Assembly: GCF_041914405.1 (NCBI RefSeq)
Contig: NZ_JAYSDK010000007.1
Span: 99,905 to 163,904 of the forward strand
Reading direction: 5' to 3'
Length of the DNA stretch: 64,000 nt
From: Zoogloea sp041914405
GTDB lineage: Bacteria; Pseudomonadota; Gammaproteobacteria; Burkholderiales; Rhodocyclaceae
Shown here: piece after piece, positions 41,703-50,896 of the stretch
Layout of the letters: the number at the start of each line of letters is the position of its first letter
How positions within the stretch are numbered: position 1 is the first letter of the stretch
Notes under the pieces: model-generated
The model's input: the letters and a program-made list of their open reading frames with translations, nothing else
The model's database searches: none
Told to the model about the DNA's origin: nothing
Program-made: the position numbers and the translations under genes

Positions 41703-42224
41703 ATGCAACCGACCAACCGTTCGAGCCGAATCCTGCTGCCGGTGAAGATGTGGTTCGTCTACACCACGCTCTTCTTCGCGCTGTTCCTCAACTACATTCC
41801 CACCGGTCACTTGCCGGCGGTGCCGGATTTCGTGGCCTTGGTGCTGGCCTTCTGGTGCGTCCGCGAGCCGCTCAAGATCGGCATCGGCGCGGGTTTCGTG
41901 TTTGGCCTGTTGACCGACATCGGTGTCGGTGCTGCGCTGGGCCAGCATGCCTTCGCTTACGTGCTGCTGGCCTATGCGGCGAACGAACTGGCCCGCCGGG
42001 TGTTGTGGTTCACGCCGGTGGAGCAGGCCTTGCACGTGTTGCCGCTGCTGTTTCTGGCGCAGGTGGTGATGGTCGTCGTACGCCTGCTGGCGGGAGCCGA
42101 GTTCCCGGGCTGGTGGATGTTCTTCGGCAGTTTCGTCGGCGCAGCGCTGTGGATCCCGCTGCATTACGTGCTCCTGCTTCCCCAGTACCGGCCGGTCGAG
42201 CGGGACGAGAACCGGCCGATCTGA
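41703..42224 (+). CDS. mreD: Rod-shape-determining protein MreD
   Basis: 173 residues, polytopic inner-membrane protein with about five hydrophobic helices and the family features PDFVALVLAFWC and GFVFGLLTDIGVG. Part of the Rod complex. It starts 3 bp after mreC and ends 16 bp before mrdA, so translation is probably coupled. Confidence 0.95.
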   Translation: MQPTNRSSRILLPVKMWFVYTTLFFALFLNYIPTGHLPAVPDFVALVLAFWCVREPLKIGIGAGFVFGLLTDIGVGAALGQHAFAYVLLAYAANELARRVLWFTPVEQALHVLPLLFLAQVVMVVVRLLAGAEFPGWWMFFGSFVGAALWIPLHYVLLLPQYRPVERDENRPI

Positions 42225-42240
42225 TGCTGGGTTGCATGTC

Positions 42241-44145
42241 ATGACCGGTATCCGTACCCCCGAGCAGGAGCTGGCGCGCTTCCGCAGCCGTCTGGCGGTG
42301 GCGGGCGTGGTGGCGGTGGTGTGCTTCGCCCTGCTGGCCGCGCGCTTCTTTTACCTGCAGGTGGTCCGCTACGACTACTACTCGACGCGGGCGGAGGACA
42401 ACCGGATCTCCCTGGTGCCGGTGGTGCCCAACCGTGGCTTGATCATGGATCGCAACGGCACTGTGCTGGCCCGCAACTACTCGGCCTACACGCTGGAGAT
42501 CACGCCATCCAAGGTGGCGGACCTGGATGCGACGATCGAAGCGCTTTCCACGCTGGTGGATATCCAGCCGAAGGATCGCCGGCGCCTGAAGAAGCTGATG
42601 GACGAGAGCAAGAGCTTCGAGTCCCTGCCGATCCGCAACCGCTTGTCGGACGAGGAAGTGGCCCGCTTCATCGCCCAGCGTTACCGCTTTCCCGGGGTCG
42701 AACTGAAGGCGCGCCTGTTCCGCGATTACCCGATGGGCAACCTGGGGGCCCACCTGGTCGGTTATATCGGTCGCATCAACGATCGCGACCTGGAGCGCAT
42801 CGAGGAAAACGAAGATTCGGCCAACTACCGTGGCACCGATCACATCGGCAAGGCCGGCCTGGAAAAGAGCTACGAGCGGGAACTACACGGTGTAACCGGT
42901 TTCGAGGAGGTCGAGGTGGATTCCGGCGGCCGGGCGGTACGTGCCTTGCGGCGGACCAATGCCACGCCGGGTAACAACCTGATCCTCAGCATCGATCTCA
43001 AGCTGCAGGAGGTGGTCGAGAAGGCCTTTGGCAACCGGCGCGGCGCTCTGGTGGCCATCGAGCCGGGCACGGGGGGCATTCTGGCCCTGGTGTCGGTGCC
43101 GACCTTCGATCCCAACCTGTTCGTGGATGGCATCGGAGCCCAGGACTGGGATGAGCTGAACAACTCGCCGGATCACCCGCTGGTTAACCGGGCGCTCAAC
43201 GGTGCGTATCCGCCGGGCTCGACCTTCAAGCCCTTTCTCGCCCTCGCCGCGCTGATGAGCGGCAAGCGTACGCCCGGCCAGGCGATCGCCGATCCGGGTT
43301 TCTACGATTTCGGTGGTCACCATTTCCGCGACGACAAGCCGGGTGGCCACGGCATGGTGGACATGTACCGTTCCATCGTGCAGTCCTGCGACACCTACTA
43401 TTACCGCCTGGCCAACGATATGGGCATCGACCTGATCGCCTCGATCATGGGCCAGTTCGGTTTCGGTAGCCGCACCGGCATCGACATCGAGGGCGAGAGC
43501 ACCGGCGTGCTGCCGTCACCGGAGTGGAAGCGCAAGCGCTTCAAGCGGCCGGAGCAGCAGAAGTGGTTTGGTGGCGAGACGATTTCCATCGGCATCGGCC
43601 AGGGCTACAACGCCTACACGCCGCTGCAGCTGGCCCATGCCACCGCCACGCTGGCGGCAGGTGGAGTGATGTACAAGCCGCATCTGGTGAAGTACATCGA
43701 GAGTGCCAAGGACGGCTCCCGGCGGGCCATCGAGCCCGAGCCCATCAAGACCATCCCGATCAAGCCGGAACACCTGGAGACGATCCGCCGGGCGATGGTT
43801 GGGGTGAACAAGGAAGGTACCGGTGCGCGGGCTTTTGCGGGTGCCCCCTACCTGGCGGCCGGCAAGACCGGTACGGCCCAGGTGTTCTCGCTGAAGGGCG
43901 GCAAGTATTCGGCGAAGATCACCGAGCGCCTGCGTGACCACGCGCTCTATATCGCCTTTGCGCCCGCCGACAAGCCGACCATCGCCTTGGCGGTGCTGGT
44001 TGAGAACGGCGGCTTCGGAGCCCAGTCGGCGGCGCCGATTGCCCGCGCGGTGATGGACTACTACCTGCTCGGCAAGCTGCCGGCCGGCATGGCGGCGGAA
44101 GACACCGGTGCCGAAGCCGCGACGGGGGACGGCAGCGGTGACTGA
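42241..44145 (+). CDS. mrdA: Penicillin-binding protein 2 (peptidoglycan transpeptidase)
   Basis: 634 residues. One membrane segment (about 18-38), a dimerisation/pedestal domain with the conserved PNRGLIMDRNG, and a transpeptidase domain. The nucleophile is Ser327 in GSTFK; SCDTYYY (SxD-type motif) and KTGTAQ follow. It cross-links lateral-wall peptidoglycan together with RodA. ATG 42241 is preferred over a TTG three codons upstream. Confidence 0.97.
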   Translation: MTGIRTPEQELARFRSRLAVAGVVAVVCFALLAARFFYLQVVRYDYYSTRAEDNRISLVPVVPNRGLIMDRNGTVLARNYSAYTLEITPSKVADLDATIEALSTLVDIQPKDRRRLKKLMDESKSFESLPIRNRLSDEEVARFIAQRYRFPGVELKARLFRDYPMGNLGAHLVGYIGRINDRDLERIEENEDSANYRGTDHIGKAGLEKSYERELHGVTGFEEVEVDSGGRAVRALRRTNATPGNNLILSIDLKLQEVVEKAFGNRRGALVAIEPGTGGILALVSVPTFDPNLFVDGIGAQDWDELNNSPDHPLVNRALNGAYPPGSTFKPFLALAALMSGKRTPGQAIADPGFYDFGGHHFRDDKPGGHGMVDMYRSIVQSCDTYYYRLANDMGIDLIASIMGQFGFGSRTGIDIEGESTGVLPSPEWKRKRFKRPEQQKWFGGETISIGIGQGYNAYTPLQLAHATATLAAGGVMYKPHLVKYIESAKDGSRRAIEPEPIKTIPIKPEHLETIRRAMVGVNKEGTGARAFAGAPYLAAGKTGTAQVFSLKGGKYSAKITERLRDHALYIAFAPADKPTIALAVLVENGGFGAQSAAPIARAVMDYYLLGKLPAGMAAEDTGAEAATGDGSGD

Positions 44146-45280
44146 TTTCCGCTTCAGCCTGCGCAAATGGCTGATGAGTTTCCTGTCGCCGCTCGATGGG
44201 CCACTGGCCCTGATCGTGCTGGCCATCCTGAGTTTTTCCACGGTGGTGATGGTCAGCGCGTCGCCGGAGCGCCTGGATACCCTGGCGATGAACATCGGCG
44301 TGGCCTTCATCGTAATGTGGACGGCGGCGCGTATCCCGCCCCAGCGCATGATGAGCGTGGCCTTGCCGCTGTACGTGCTGGGCGTCCTGCTGCTGATCGG
44401 GGTGGCGCTGTTCGGCGACGTGTCGAAGGGCGCGCGGCGCTGGCTCAATATCGGGGTTGCGCGCATCCAGCCGTCCGAACTGATGAAGATCGCGATGCCG
44501 CTGATGCTGGCGTGGTACTTCCAGAGCCGGGAAGGCATGCTGCGGGTGCGGGATTTCTTCGTGGCGGCAGCGCTATTGCTGGTGCCGGTGGGCTTGATCG
44601 CCAAGCAGCCTGACCTGGGTACGGCGATCCTGGTGGCGGCGGCGGGCTTCTACGTGCTGTTCTTCGCTGGCTTGACCTGGCGATTGATCCTGCCGGTGGC
44701 GCTGGTGGGGATCGTCGGCATCGGCGCGATCGTCGCGATGGGCGATACCATCTGTCGGCCTGAGGTGGTTTGGCCGGGACTGCGCGATTACCAGAAACAC
44801 CGGGTATGCACCCTGCTCGATCCGACCTCCGACCCCCTTGGCAAGGGCTTCCACATCATCCAGTCCACGATTGCGATCGGGTCCGGCGGCGTGACCGGCA
44901 AGGGCTGGGGCAGGGGCACGCAGACCCACCTTGATTTTCTGCCCGAACGTCATACTGACTTCATCTTTGCGGTGCTCACCGAAGAATTTGGACTTGCCGG
45001 CGCCCTGCTTCTTGCGGTACTTTATATCCTGTTGATTTTTCGCGGCCTTTTTATTGCCGCTGGTGCCCCGACCCTGTTCTCGCGCCTGCTTGCCGGCGCC
45101 CTTACGCTGATCTTCTTTACTTATGCGTTTGTGAACATGGGCATGGTGAGCGGAATCCTCCCGGTTGTTGGAGTTCCGCTGCCCTTCGTCAGTTACGGAG
45201 GCACTGCACTCGTTACCCTTTGTCTTGGCGTTGGAATGCTCATGAGCATACAGCGCCACCGACGTCGGGTAGGCACCTGA
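44138..45280 (+). CDS. rodA: Rod-shape SEDS glycosyltransferase RodA
   Basis: 380 residues from GTG 44138, a start that overlaps the mrdA stop (GTGACTGA). Another GTG 30 bp upstream and an ATG at 44173 are also possible. About ten membrane helices with the SEDS landmarks: GARRWLNIG, the WGRGTQTHLDFLPERHTDF loop (catalytic Asp region) and VGVPLPFVSYGG. RodA polymerises lipid II with its partner PBP2, whose gene lies just upstream. Confidence 0.96.
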   Translation: MTDFRFSLRKWLMSFLSPLDGPLALIVLAILSFSTVVMVSASPERLDTLAMNIGVAFIVMWTAARIPPQRMMSVALPLYVLGVLLLIGVALFGDVSKGARRWLNIGVARIQPSELMKIAMPLMLAWYFQSREGMLRVRDFFVAAALLLVPVGLIAKQPDLGTAILVAAAGFYVLFFAGLTWRLILPVALVGIVGIGAIVAMGDTICRPEVVWPGLRDYQKHRVCTLLDPTSDPLGKGFHIIQSTIAIGSGGVTGKGWGRGTQTHLDFLPERHTDFIFAVLTEEFGLAGALLLAVLYILLIFRGLFIAAGAPTLFSRLLAGALTLIFFTYAFVNMGMVSGILPVVGVPLPFVSYGGTALVTLCLGVGMLMSIQRHRRRVGT

Positions 45281-45322
45281 ACCCGCGCGCGCTCAAGCGC
45301 GTGCCCGAACAGGAAGAGCGTC

Positions 45323-46429
45323 ATGCCCCCTGTAGCGATGTTTCGTCGCGCCTGCCTCGCGCTGGCGCCCCTCGGTAGCGCTTTTCTCCTGACCGGTTGC
45401 GCCGGTCTTCCGCAACAAGACCCGGCTTCTGAGGCGTCGGTCGTCGGGGCGCTGCACGCCCAGGCTGTGCAGGCGGGGCTCAGGCCGGCCCAGGCATCGT
45501 CCCTGAACGGTGGGCGACTGCGCTATGCGGTGCCCGAGGATGCTTCGGCCCAGCCCGAGGAGGGCGGGGCATTGGTTGCGCCGGTGTATGAAGGGGGCGA
45601 CTACGCGCTGGCCCGGGGGGCCGTGCTGGGCGGGAATCCCGGAGCCTTTCGCGAGAAGGGGATGGCCAGCTGGTACGGCAAGGCCCTGCAGGGGCGCCGC
45701 ACTTCCAGTGGTGACCCTTACGACATGTATGCGTTGACCGGCGCCCATCCATCCCTGCCGATTCCCAGCTATGTGCGGGTGACCAATCTGGCCAATGGGC
45801 GTTCGGCAATCGTCCGCATCAACGATCGCGGTCCGGTGCATCCCGGGCGGATCATCGATCTTTCCTACGCAGCCGCCTACAAGCTCGGCTTTGCCGATCA
45901 GGGGCACGCCAACGTCGAGTTGTCGTTGGTCCTGCCTGAGGGGGTGGCGATGGTACAGCCGCGCCGGCCAGTGCCGCCGCTGGCCCGTCGCAAGGCGGCT
46001 GTGCCGACGCTGGCCCATGCGTCCCGGCCGTCGACCCCGGTGCCGGCGCCCGCCCCCCAGCCCAGTGTGGTCGCGCCTGCTGCGCCAGTCGCCCCGCGCG
46101 CGCTGGCCGAGGTTGCGGTGGCGTCCGCCACTGCCAGCGCAGGGCAGGTCGCACAGGCGCCCGCGCATGCTGTCGCGCCACGTCCGGAGCGTGAGGGCGT
46201 GTTTCTCCAGCTTGGAGCCTTTGCGTCGTCCGTCAATGCGGAAAACTTCAAGGGCTTCGTCGAGCACGAGCTTAAATGGATGAAGGAGTCGGTGTCGGTA
46301 TTGGCTTCTGAGGGCAAGTACCGGCTTCAACTCGGACCCTTTGCTTCCGCGCTGGAGGCGCGGGAGATCGCCGACCGCATTGCCACGACCTTGAAGCTGA
46401 AGCCGGTCGTCAAAGGGCGGGCCGACTAG
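45323..46429 (+). CDS. rlpA: RlpA septal-ring lytic transglycosylase-like lipoprotein
   Basis: 368 residues. Lipobox LLTGC (Cys26). The double-psi beta-barrel domain (about 108-205) has GMASWYGKALQGRRTSSGD, RVTNLANGRS and INDRGPVHPGR with the catalytic Asp. A Pro/Ala-rich linker leads to a C-terminal SPOR domain (about 290-368) that binds denuded glycan at the septum. It follows rodA by 42 bp, its normal neighbour. Confidence 0.94.
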   Translation: MPPVAMFRRACLALAPLGSAFLLTGCAGLPQQDPASEASVVGALHAQAVQAGLRPAQASSLNGGRLRYAVPEDASAQPEEGGALVAPVYEGGDYALARGAVLGGNPGAFREKGMASWYGKALQGRRTSSGDPYDMYALTGAHPSLPIPSYVRVTNLANGRSAIVRINDRGPVHPGRIIDLSYAAAYKLGFADQGHANVELSLVLPEGVAMVQPRRPVPPLARRKAAVPTLAHASRPSTPVPAPAPQPSVVAPAAPVAPRALAEVAVASATASAGQVAQAPAHAVAPRPEREGVFLQLGAFASSVNAENFKGFVEHELKWMKESVSVLASEGKYRLQLGPFASALEAREIADRIATTLKLKPVVKGRAD

Positions 46430-46814
46430 CTCTTGTCCGGAAGGGGGCTGGCCAAGTGACACCCTTCACAGGGGAAGGGTGACTTAGCCGGCTTCGGTTG
46501 GGAGATGTTGCGCCTAAGCTCCAAGGGTGCGGGTCGGGTCCAGGCATTGCGTGTGACTCCTTTCAATGGCCCGTGTTTTCCGGATCGCTTGGAATCATGG
46601 CACCAACTCATCGTCACCTTACGTCGTCTTGCGCAGCACACCCTCCACGGCCTCGCTCCCAGGCTTGGCACACCGATTCCAGCCAGGAATTCGACCTTGA
46701 AGAAATCCCGGATGAAATCGACCTGCTCGCGGTGCTCTGGGGGCACATCAGCAGCTATAGGCTCCAGTTTCATCCTACCGGCGCGTTCAGGCACTGAGTC
46801 TTGCCGGCATCAGG
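46430..46814. other. Gene-poor stretch, possible remnant sequence
   Basis: No convincing gene. Both strands have open frames of about 100-120 codons, but none has a good ribosome site or a fold I recognise. The minus-strand frame begins plausibly (MKLEPIAADVPPEHREQVDF) and then turns into unstructured basic sequence, as a decayed gene might. Base composition looks less GC-rich than its neighbours. A small hairpin ACCCTTC/GAAGGGT lies at 46461-46480, 32 bp after rlpA. Confidence 0.4.
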
Positions 46815-46850
46815 AATGAAATGAGCCGCGGCAGGGCGGCTCATTTCATT
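46815..46850 (-). terminator. Strong hairpin after the secreted Cys-protein gene
   Basis: A perfect 15-bp stem, AATGAAATGAGCCGC (46815-46829) with GCGGCTCATTTCATT (46836-46850), and a 6-base loop. It lies 18 bp after the stop of the minus-strand gene at 46868. The U tract is weak. Confidence 0.65.
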
Positions 46851-46867
46851 ACGACAGGGGCAGCAGA

Positions 46868-47290
46868 TCAGTACGGCGGAGTGCAGCCGGCGGGATACCA
46901 GATCTGCATGGCTACGCCGCCGATCCAGACGATGTAATACCCCTGGCAGGGCGTGCCGCCACTCTTGGCCTTGGGGGTATCCGCGCCCTCCTTGGCGTTG
47001 CCGCTCTCACATTCGGGCAGGGTGGATTTCTTGGCTTTGGCCGCGTCTGTTGCTGTCTGGGACATCACACAGGCCTTGGCAGGTTTGCCCTTGGCGTCGA
47101 GTGGAATGACCTCGCCGTTCTTGCCGAAGATGACGGCGCCGGTGATGTCGGCCGGGGCGAGCACCCCCTTGGTGAATTGCCCCAGGTTGCCGGCGGCAAC
47201 TGCCGGCATCTGGATCAATGCGCTGGCCACCAGGCCGGTGGCCAGCAGCGTAACCCGCCGCAGCGTGCGGGACGTTGGATGCAGCCTCAT
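46868..47290 (-). CDS. Small predicted exported cysteine-containing protein
   Basis: 140 residues from ATG 47288-47290 (a longer start six codons upstream is possible). The N-terminus is basic then hydrophobic and ends MPAVAA, a signal peptide. The mature part has four cysteines (ACVM, PEC, PCQGYY, GCTPPY), likely two disulphides, a Lys/Ala-rich middle and a C-terminus GYYIVWIGGVAMQIWYP. I do not recognise it. It lies 48 bp downstream of the FecR-TPR-barrel gene on the same strand and could be its partner or cargo; that is inference from position only. Confidence 0.65.
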   Translation of the reverse strand: MRLHPTSRTLRRVTLLATGLVASALIQMPAVAAGNLGQFTKGVLAPADITGAVIFGKNGEVIPLDAKGKPAKACVMSQTATDAAKAKKSTLPECESGNAKEGADTPKAKSGGTPCQGYYIVWIGGVAMQIWYPAGCTPPY

Positions 47291-47338
47291 TCTCACGATT
47301 CTCCACATGGGTTTATAAGTGAGCGCTCAGCTCCGTGT

Positions 47339-50300
47339 TCAGAAACGCAGATTACCCTGCAGCAGCGCGGTACGCTGGGGGTAGAACAGCGGCACCTTGG
47401 GGTCGCCGTTGAGGTCGGTATTCTGGAAGCGGAATTGACGATCAAATATATTGTAAATGCCGAATGAGAGCGTGAGGTGATTGCTTGCAAGCGGAACCGA
47501 GAAACGCAGGTTGGTAACCGAGAATTTTGAGCGGGCCGCGGTTTCGCCCGCTGCACTGGAGAGGAGTGCAGCGTGCTGATCCACCGTCCAGTGCTCAAGG
47601 AGGGTGTCGGTGGGGCCGGTCTTGAGCCACAGGCGGGCTGGGATCAGATCGGTGCGAACCTTGTATGGGCTGAAGGTGTCGCGGAGGACTGTGTCGGTGG
47701 GCCCTTCGATCTCCTCGTGGCGCCATTCGACGCTGAACGCAAGCCGCTGGCCGAAAGGCAGGGTGAGGTGGGCGCGATGGAGTTGTTCCTTCCAGGCTTC
47801 CAGAGCCTGGGTGCCGTTGCTTGGCATTGGCACGTCCATGTGGCGGGCAGAGGCCTCCAGGCCAGCGTTGATGCCATTGCCGAAGCGTTGGTCAACGCCG
47901 ACCGCGGCACGCCGCCAGCGGGTGCCATTGGTATCGTCGAACACCTGGTTGAAGCCGGCGAACTGCGTGGGTGCGAGGCTTTCGCGGTCGTACTTGGAGC
48001 CGGAGACGCCTTGCATGAAGGCGGTGCGCAGGGTCGTACCGTTCGGCAGACGGGCGACCAAGCCGAACTTGCCGTTAACGCGTTCGCTTTTGGTGTTGCC
48101 GAGTTCGTCCAGGCGCACGTATTCCGCACCGCCGTGGAGTGTGATGACGGGGTTGATCCGCCATTGACCGTAGCTGAACACCGTGTCCCGGTCGCTCTGG
48201 AGCCTGGTGCTCGGCAGTGCATACGTGCCAAGGATCAGGCTGGGCATCGCGCTGGGGGCAAAAGTCAGGTTGATGTTCTGCTCGCCGGACACGCGGAACG
48301 CGCTTGTCCCGGTGCTAACGCTGCCCCATTCCCGTTGTAGCGAATACAGGGCTGACATGGTCTTGCTGCGCTGTCCCAGCGTGGCGTCGACAGTGTTGTC
48401 GATGCCGCCGTGCTGGAACAGATCCAGCACACGTTCGCGGAGGCGCTGGGTGTTGGCTTCGGCGATCAATTCCTCCCCGCTGCCGAAGGTGTGACGCACA
48501 CCGATGCGCTGCAGGTCACTGATGAGGCGGTGATCCGTGCCGATCGGGCCGTCGAACAGTGGCTTGTCGATATCGCCGCCATTGCGCTCGGTGTGGCGGA
48601 CCTCGCCGAGCAGCATGGTGTCGGGCGTCAGGGCGAACTGGGCGTTGATGCGGCCACCGCTCAGGTGTGTGTCGGCCATGCGCTCGTTGAGGCCACGGCC
48701 GCGGTAGTCGAACGCACCGAGGGAGATCTGTCCGCGTTCCCAGGCGTGGGAGGCGAGCAGGCTGCCCGACTGGGTGTCACGGGTGCCGGTGGCCAGTGTG
48801 GCGGCGACGCGGTCCGGCTTGCGGTCGAAGAAGGACGTGGCTTCCTCTGGCGATGCGGCACGCGGTCCGTCGAGGATGGGGAGCGGAGGCATCACGAACT
48901 GCGGCGGTAGCGGCCACTGGCCGATCGGCTGGCGCAGCTGGGCCTGAAGCAGTTCTCCGAGACGGGCAGCTTCGAAACGCGGGGCTTCGGCATAGGCGTC
49001 CGCCAGCAGGCGATGGGCCGCGGCGCTCTGCCCGTCGTCCTCGAGGGCATTCATGGCCGTGGCTTGGGCTGCCGCGGCGAAGCCGACCTGCTGGTAGGCG
49101 GCGCCGAGACTGGCGGTGCGTGCGGCCCGGTCTTGGTCGAGCAGTTCGCTGGAGCGCAGTACGCTGCGGTTGTCGTTGCGTGCGAGAGCTTCCTCGCCGT
49201 TGCGGATGGCCGCCAGCGGTTCGCGCTCAAGCAGTTTCAGGAAGGCGTCGAAGTACCAGGGGGTCGGCGAAGCCGGGTCGAGGCGCCGGGCCAGGTCGAA
49301 CTGGGCGCCGGCGACCTTGTTGCGGGCTTCTTCCAGATAGGCGCGGCCCAGATAGCTGCGAAGCTCCGCATTGCTGGGGTCGAGCAGGGTGGCGATCTCG
49401 ACTTCGCGGCGTCCGCCGTCGGTGTCGCCCAGGCGCATGAGTGCCAGGCCCAGCCCGAAGTGGGTGAACGGATCCCGGTCGTCGGCGTCGAGGGCGGTAC
49501 TGAAGGCGGCGCGGGCGGCCTCGGTCTCGCCGCGAAGCAGGCTCGCGAAGGCTGCCAGAGCCCGTGCCCGCTGGGTGTCGGGATCGAGGGCGAGGGTGCG
49601 CTGGGCTGCCTCGCTGCCGGCCGCGGTATGGCCCAGGCTCAGCTCGAGCTCCGCCCGTCTTGCCCAGGCTAGTGCGTCAGTGGGAGCGAGGGCGGTGGCT
49701 TGCTGTGCAGCGACCAGGGCTTCCGGCAGACGCCGGGTGGCTTGCAGGGCATAGCTGAGGGCAAGTTGGGCGGCTACGGACTTGTCATCAAGGCTGATGG
49801 CCCTGCGGGCAGCGGCTTCCGCAGCGGCGTTTTCGTTGCGGGCAACGCGCACGACGGATTCGATGGCGGCCAGTGCTGCGGAGTTCTCCGTTGCATGGGC
49901 GTTCAGCAGCGTCGTGGCTTCATCGATCTTGCCAAGGCCCAGGAGGATGCCGGCCTTCAGGGCGGCGACTGCCGGGTCGGTGGCGGGCGTAGCACCGAGG
50001 GTGTCAAGAGCTGCCAGGAACTGTCCGTGGTCGGCCTCGCGCTGGGCTGTTGCGAGCTTCAGGCGCAGGGCCTCGGGTTGGCGCGCCAGTTCGCTTGCGC
50101 CGAGACGTGCGACCAGCGGGTAGTGGATGGCCCAGGCGACCGCGTCGAGGGGGCGTACGGTGATGCTGCCGGGCGCGCTGCCGGCGTGGGCCTCGATGGC
50201 TTCGCCAGGGCCCAGCACTTTTTCGCCTGCCGGATTGCCGGTGCGGACCCGGCCTTCGGCAACCACGACCTGGGCATCCCGGTCGCTGCTGGCGACGGTG

Positions 50301-50731
50301 AATTCGGTGCCATCCACCAGGGCATTGACGAAGGGTGTGATGACCCCGAAGCGCTTGCTGAAGCGGCTGATGACATGGACGATGCCGCGGCTGAGGCCAA
50401 GTTCGCCGCTATCAGCGGCGGGCGGCAGGGTCAGGGTGGTGTTCTGGTCGAGGCGTACCAGCACGTTCTGGCTCAGCACTACCGCGGCGCGACCCGGGCC
50501 GCGCACGGCGACCTGATCGCCCGGGCACAGGGCCTGGCGCGGTGTGGCCACCTGCCAGTTGCCGCCACTGCTGCTGCGGACTTCTACTCGCCCTTCAAGG
50601 GCCGTCAGCGTGCCGGCCTTTTGCTCGCAGGCGGCACTTGCTTCGAGGCTCAGGAGAGCCAGGGCGATAGCCAGGCCAAGTTGCCGCGGGCGTAGCGAAA
50701 AAGTGTGCAGGGCAAGGGCGTGTGGCGCCAT
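47339..50731 (-). CDS. FecR-TPR-outer-membrane beta-barrel fusion protein
   Basis: 1130 residues. A signal peptide ends at about 34 (SLEASA). A FecR domain follows (about 38-200; LEGRVEVRSSSGGNWQ, VDGTEFTVA), then about ten TPR repeats (about 215-620), then a C-terminal region of roughly 480 residues with beta-barrel character, ending in a terminal Phe (LLQGNLRF) as substrates of the BAM machine do. A segment near the end (GIYNIFDRQFRF) resembles TonB-dependent receptor barrels, but no plug domain or TonB box is seen. It is probably a periplasm-facing scaffold anchored in the outer membrane. The CHASE2 cyclase gene is directly upstream on the same strand. Confidence 0.82.
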   Translation of the reverse strand: MAPHALALHTFSLRPRQLGLAIALALLSLEASAACEQKAGTLTALEGRVEVRSSSGGNWQVATPRQALCPGDQVAVRGPGRAAVVLSQNVLVRLDQNTTLTLPPAADSGELGLSRGIVHVISRFSKRFGVITPFVNALVDGTEFTVASSDRDAQVVVAEGRVRTGNPAGEKVLGPGEAIEAHAGSAPGSITVRPLDAVAWAIHYPLVARLGASELARQPEALRLKLATAQREADHGQFLAALDTLGATPATDPAVAALKAGILLGLGKIDEATTLLNAHATENSAALAAIESVVRVARNENAAAEAAARRAISLDDKSVAAQLALSYALQATRRLPEALVAAQQATALAPTDALAWARRAELELSLGHTAAGSEAAQRTLALDPDTQRARALAAFASLLRGETEAARAAFSTALDADDRDPFTHFGLGLALMRLGDTDGGRREVEIATLLDPSNAELRSYLGRAYLEEARNKVAGAQFDLARRLDPASPTPWYFDAFLKLLEREPLAAIRNGEEALARNDNRSVLRSSELLDQDRAARTASLGAAYQQVGFAAAAQATAMNALEDDGQSAAAHRLLADAYAEAPRFEAARLGELLQAQLRQPIGQWPLPPQFVMPPLPILDGPRAASPEEATSFFDRKPDRVAATLATGTRDTQSGSLLASHAWERGQISLGAFDYRGRGLNERMADTHLSGGRINAQFALTPDTMLLGEVRHTERNGGDIDKPLFDGPIGTDHRLISDLQRIGVRHTFGSGEELIAEANTQRLRERVLDLFQHGGIDNTVDATLGQRSKTMSALYSLQREWGSVSTGTSAFRVSGEQNINLTFAPSAMPSLILGTYALPSTRLQSDRDTVFSYGQWRINPVITLHGGAEYVRLDELGNTKSERVNGKFGLVARLPNGTTLRTAFMQGVSGSKYDRESLAPTQFAGFNQVFDDTNGTRWRRAAVGVDQRFGNGINAGLEASARHMDVPMPSNGTQALEAWKEQLHRAHLTLPFGQRLAFSVEWRHEEIEGPTDTVLRDTFSPYKVRTDLIPARLWLKTGPTDTLLEHWTVDQHAALLSSAAGETAARSKFSVTNLRFSVPLASNHLTLSFGIYNIFDRQFRFQNTDLNGDPKVPLFYPQRTALLQGNLRF

Positions 50732-50896
50732 CTCAACTGTTCCGGATCAAATTTGTGGAGCCTGTTGCAAGGCTGTGCAGGCGCAATATATTAACTGTAA
50801 ATTTTCATAATATGCGAATTTACTTGTCATTAAGTCATTGTCTTGCTTGGGGAAAATGCTATTTGTGTGACGTCGGCAGGCGCGCTCTGGCGGGCT

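Noticed and set aside
46460..46481. CACCCTTC/GAAGGGTG hairpin after rlpA as a terminator
   Set aside because: The 8-bp stem has no U tract on the plus strand, so it is too weak to call.
46505..46819. A 104-codon plus-strand frame after rlpA
   Set aside because: No ribosome site, no recognisable domain, and Ser/Arg-rich composition typical of a chance frame.
50860..50880. TGTGACG as a CRP-type binding site upstream of the FecR fusion gene
   Set aside because: Only one half site is present; the second half (TCACA at the proper distance) is missing.
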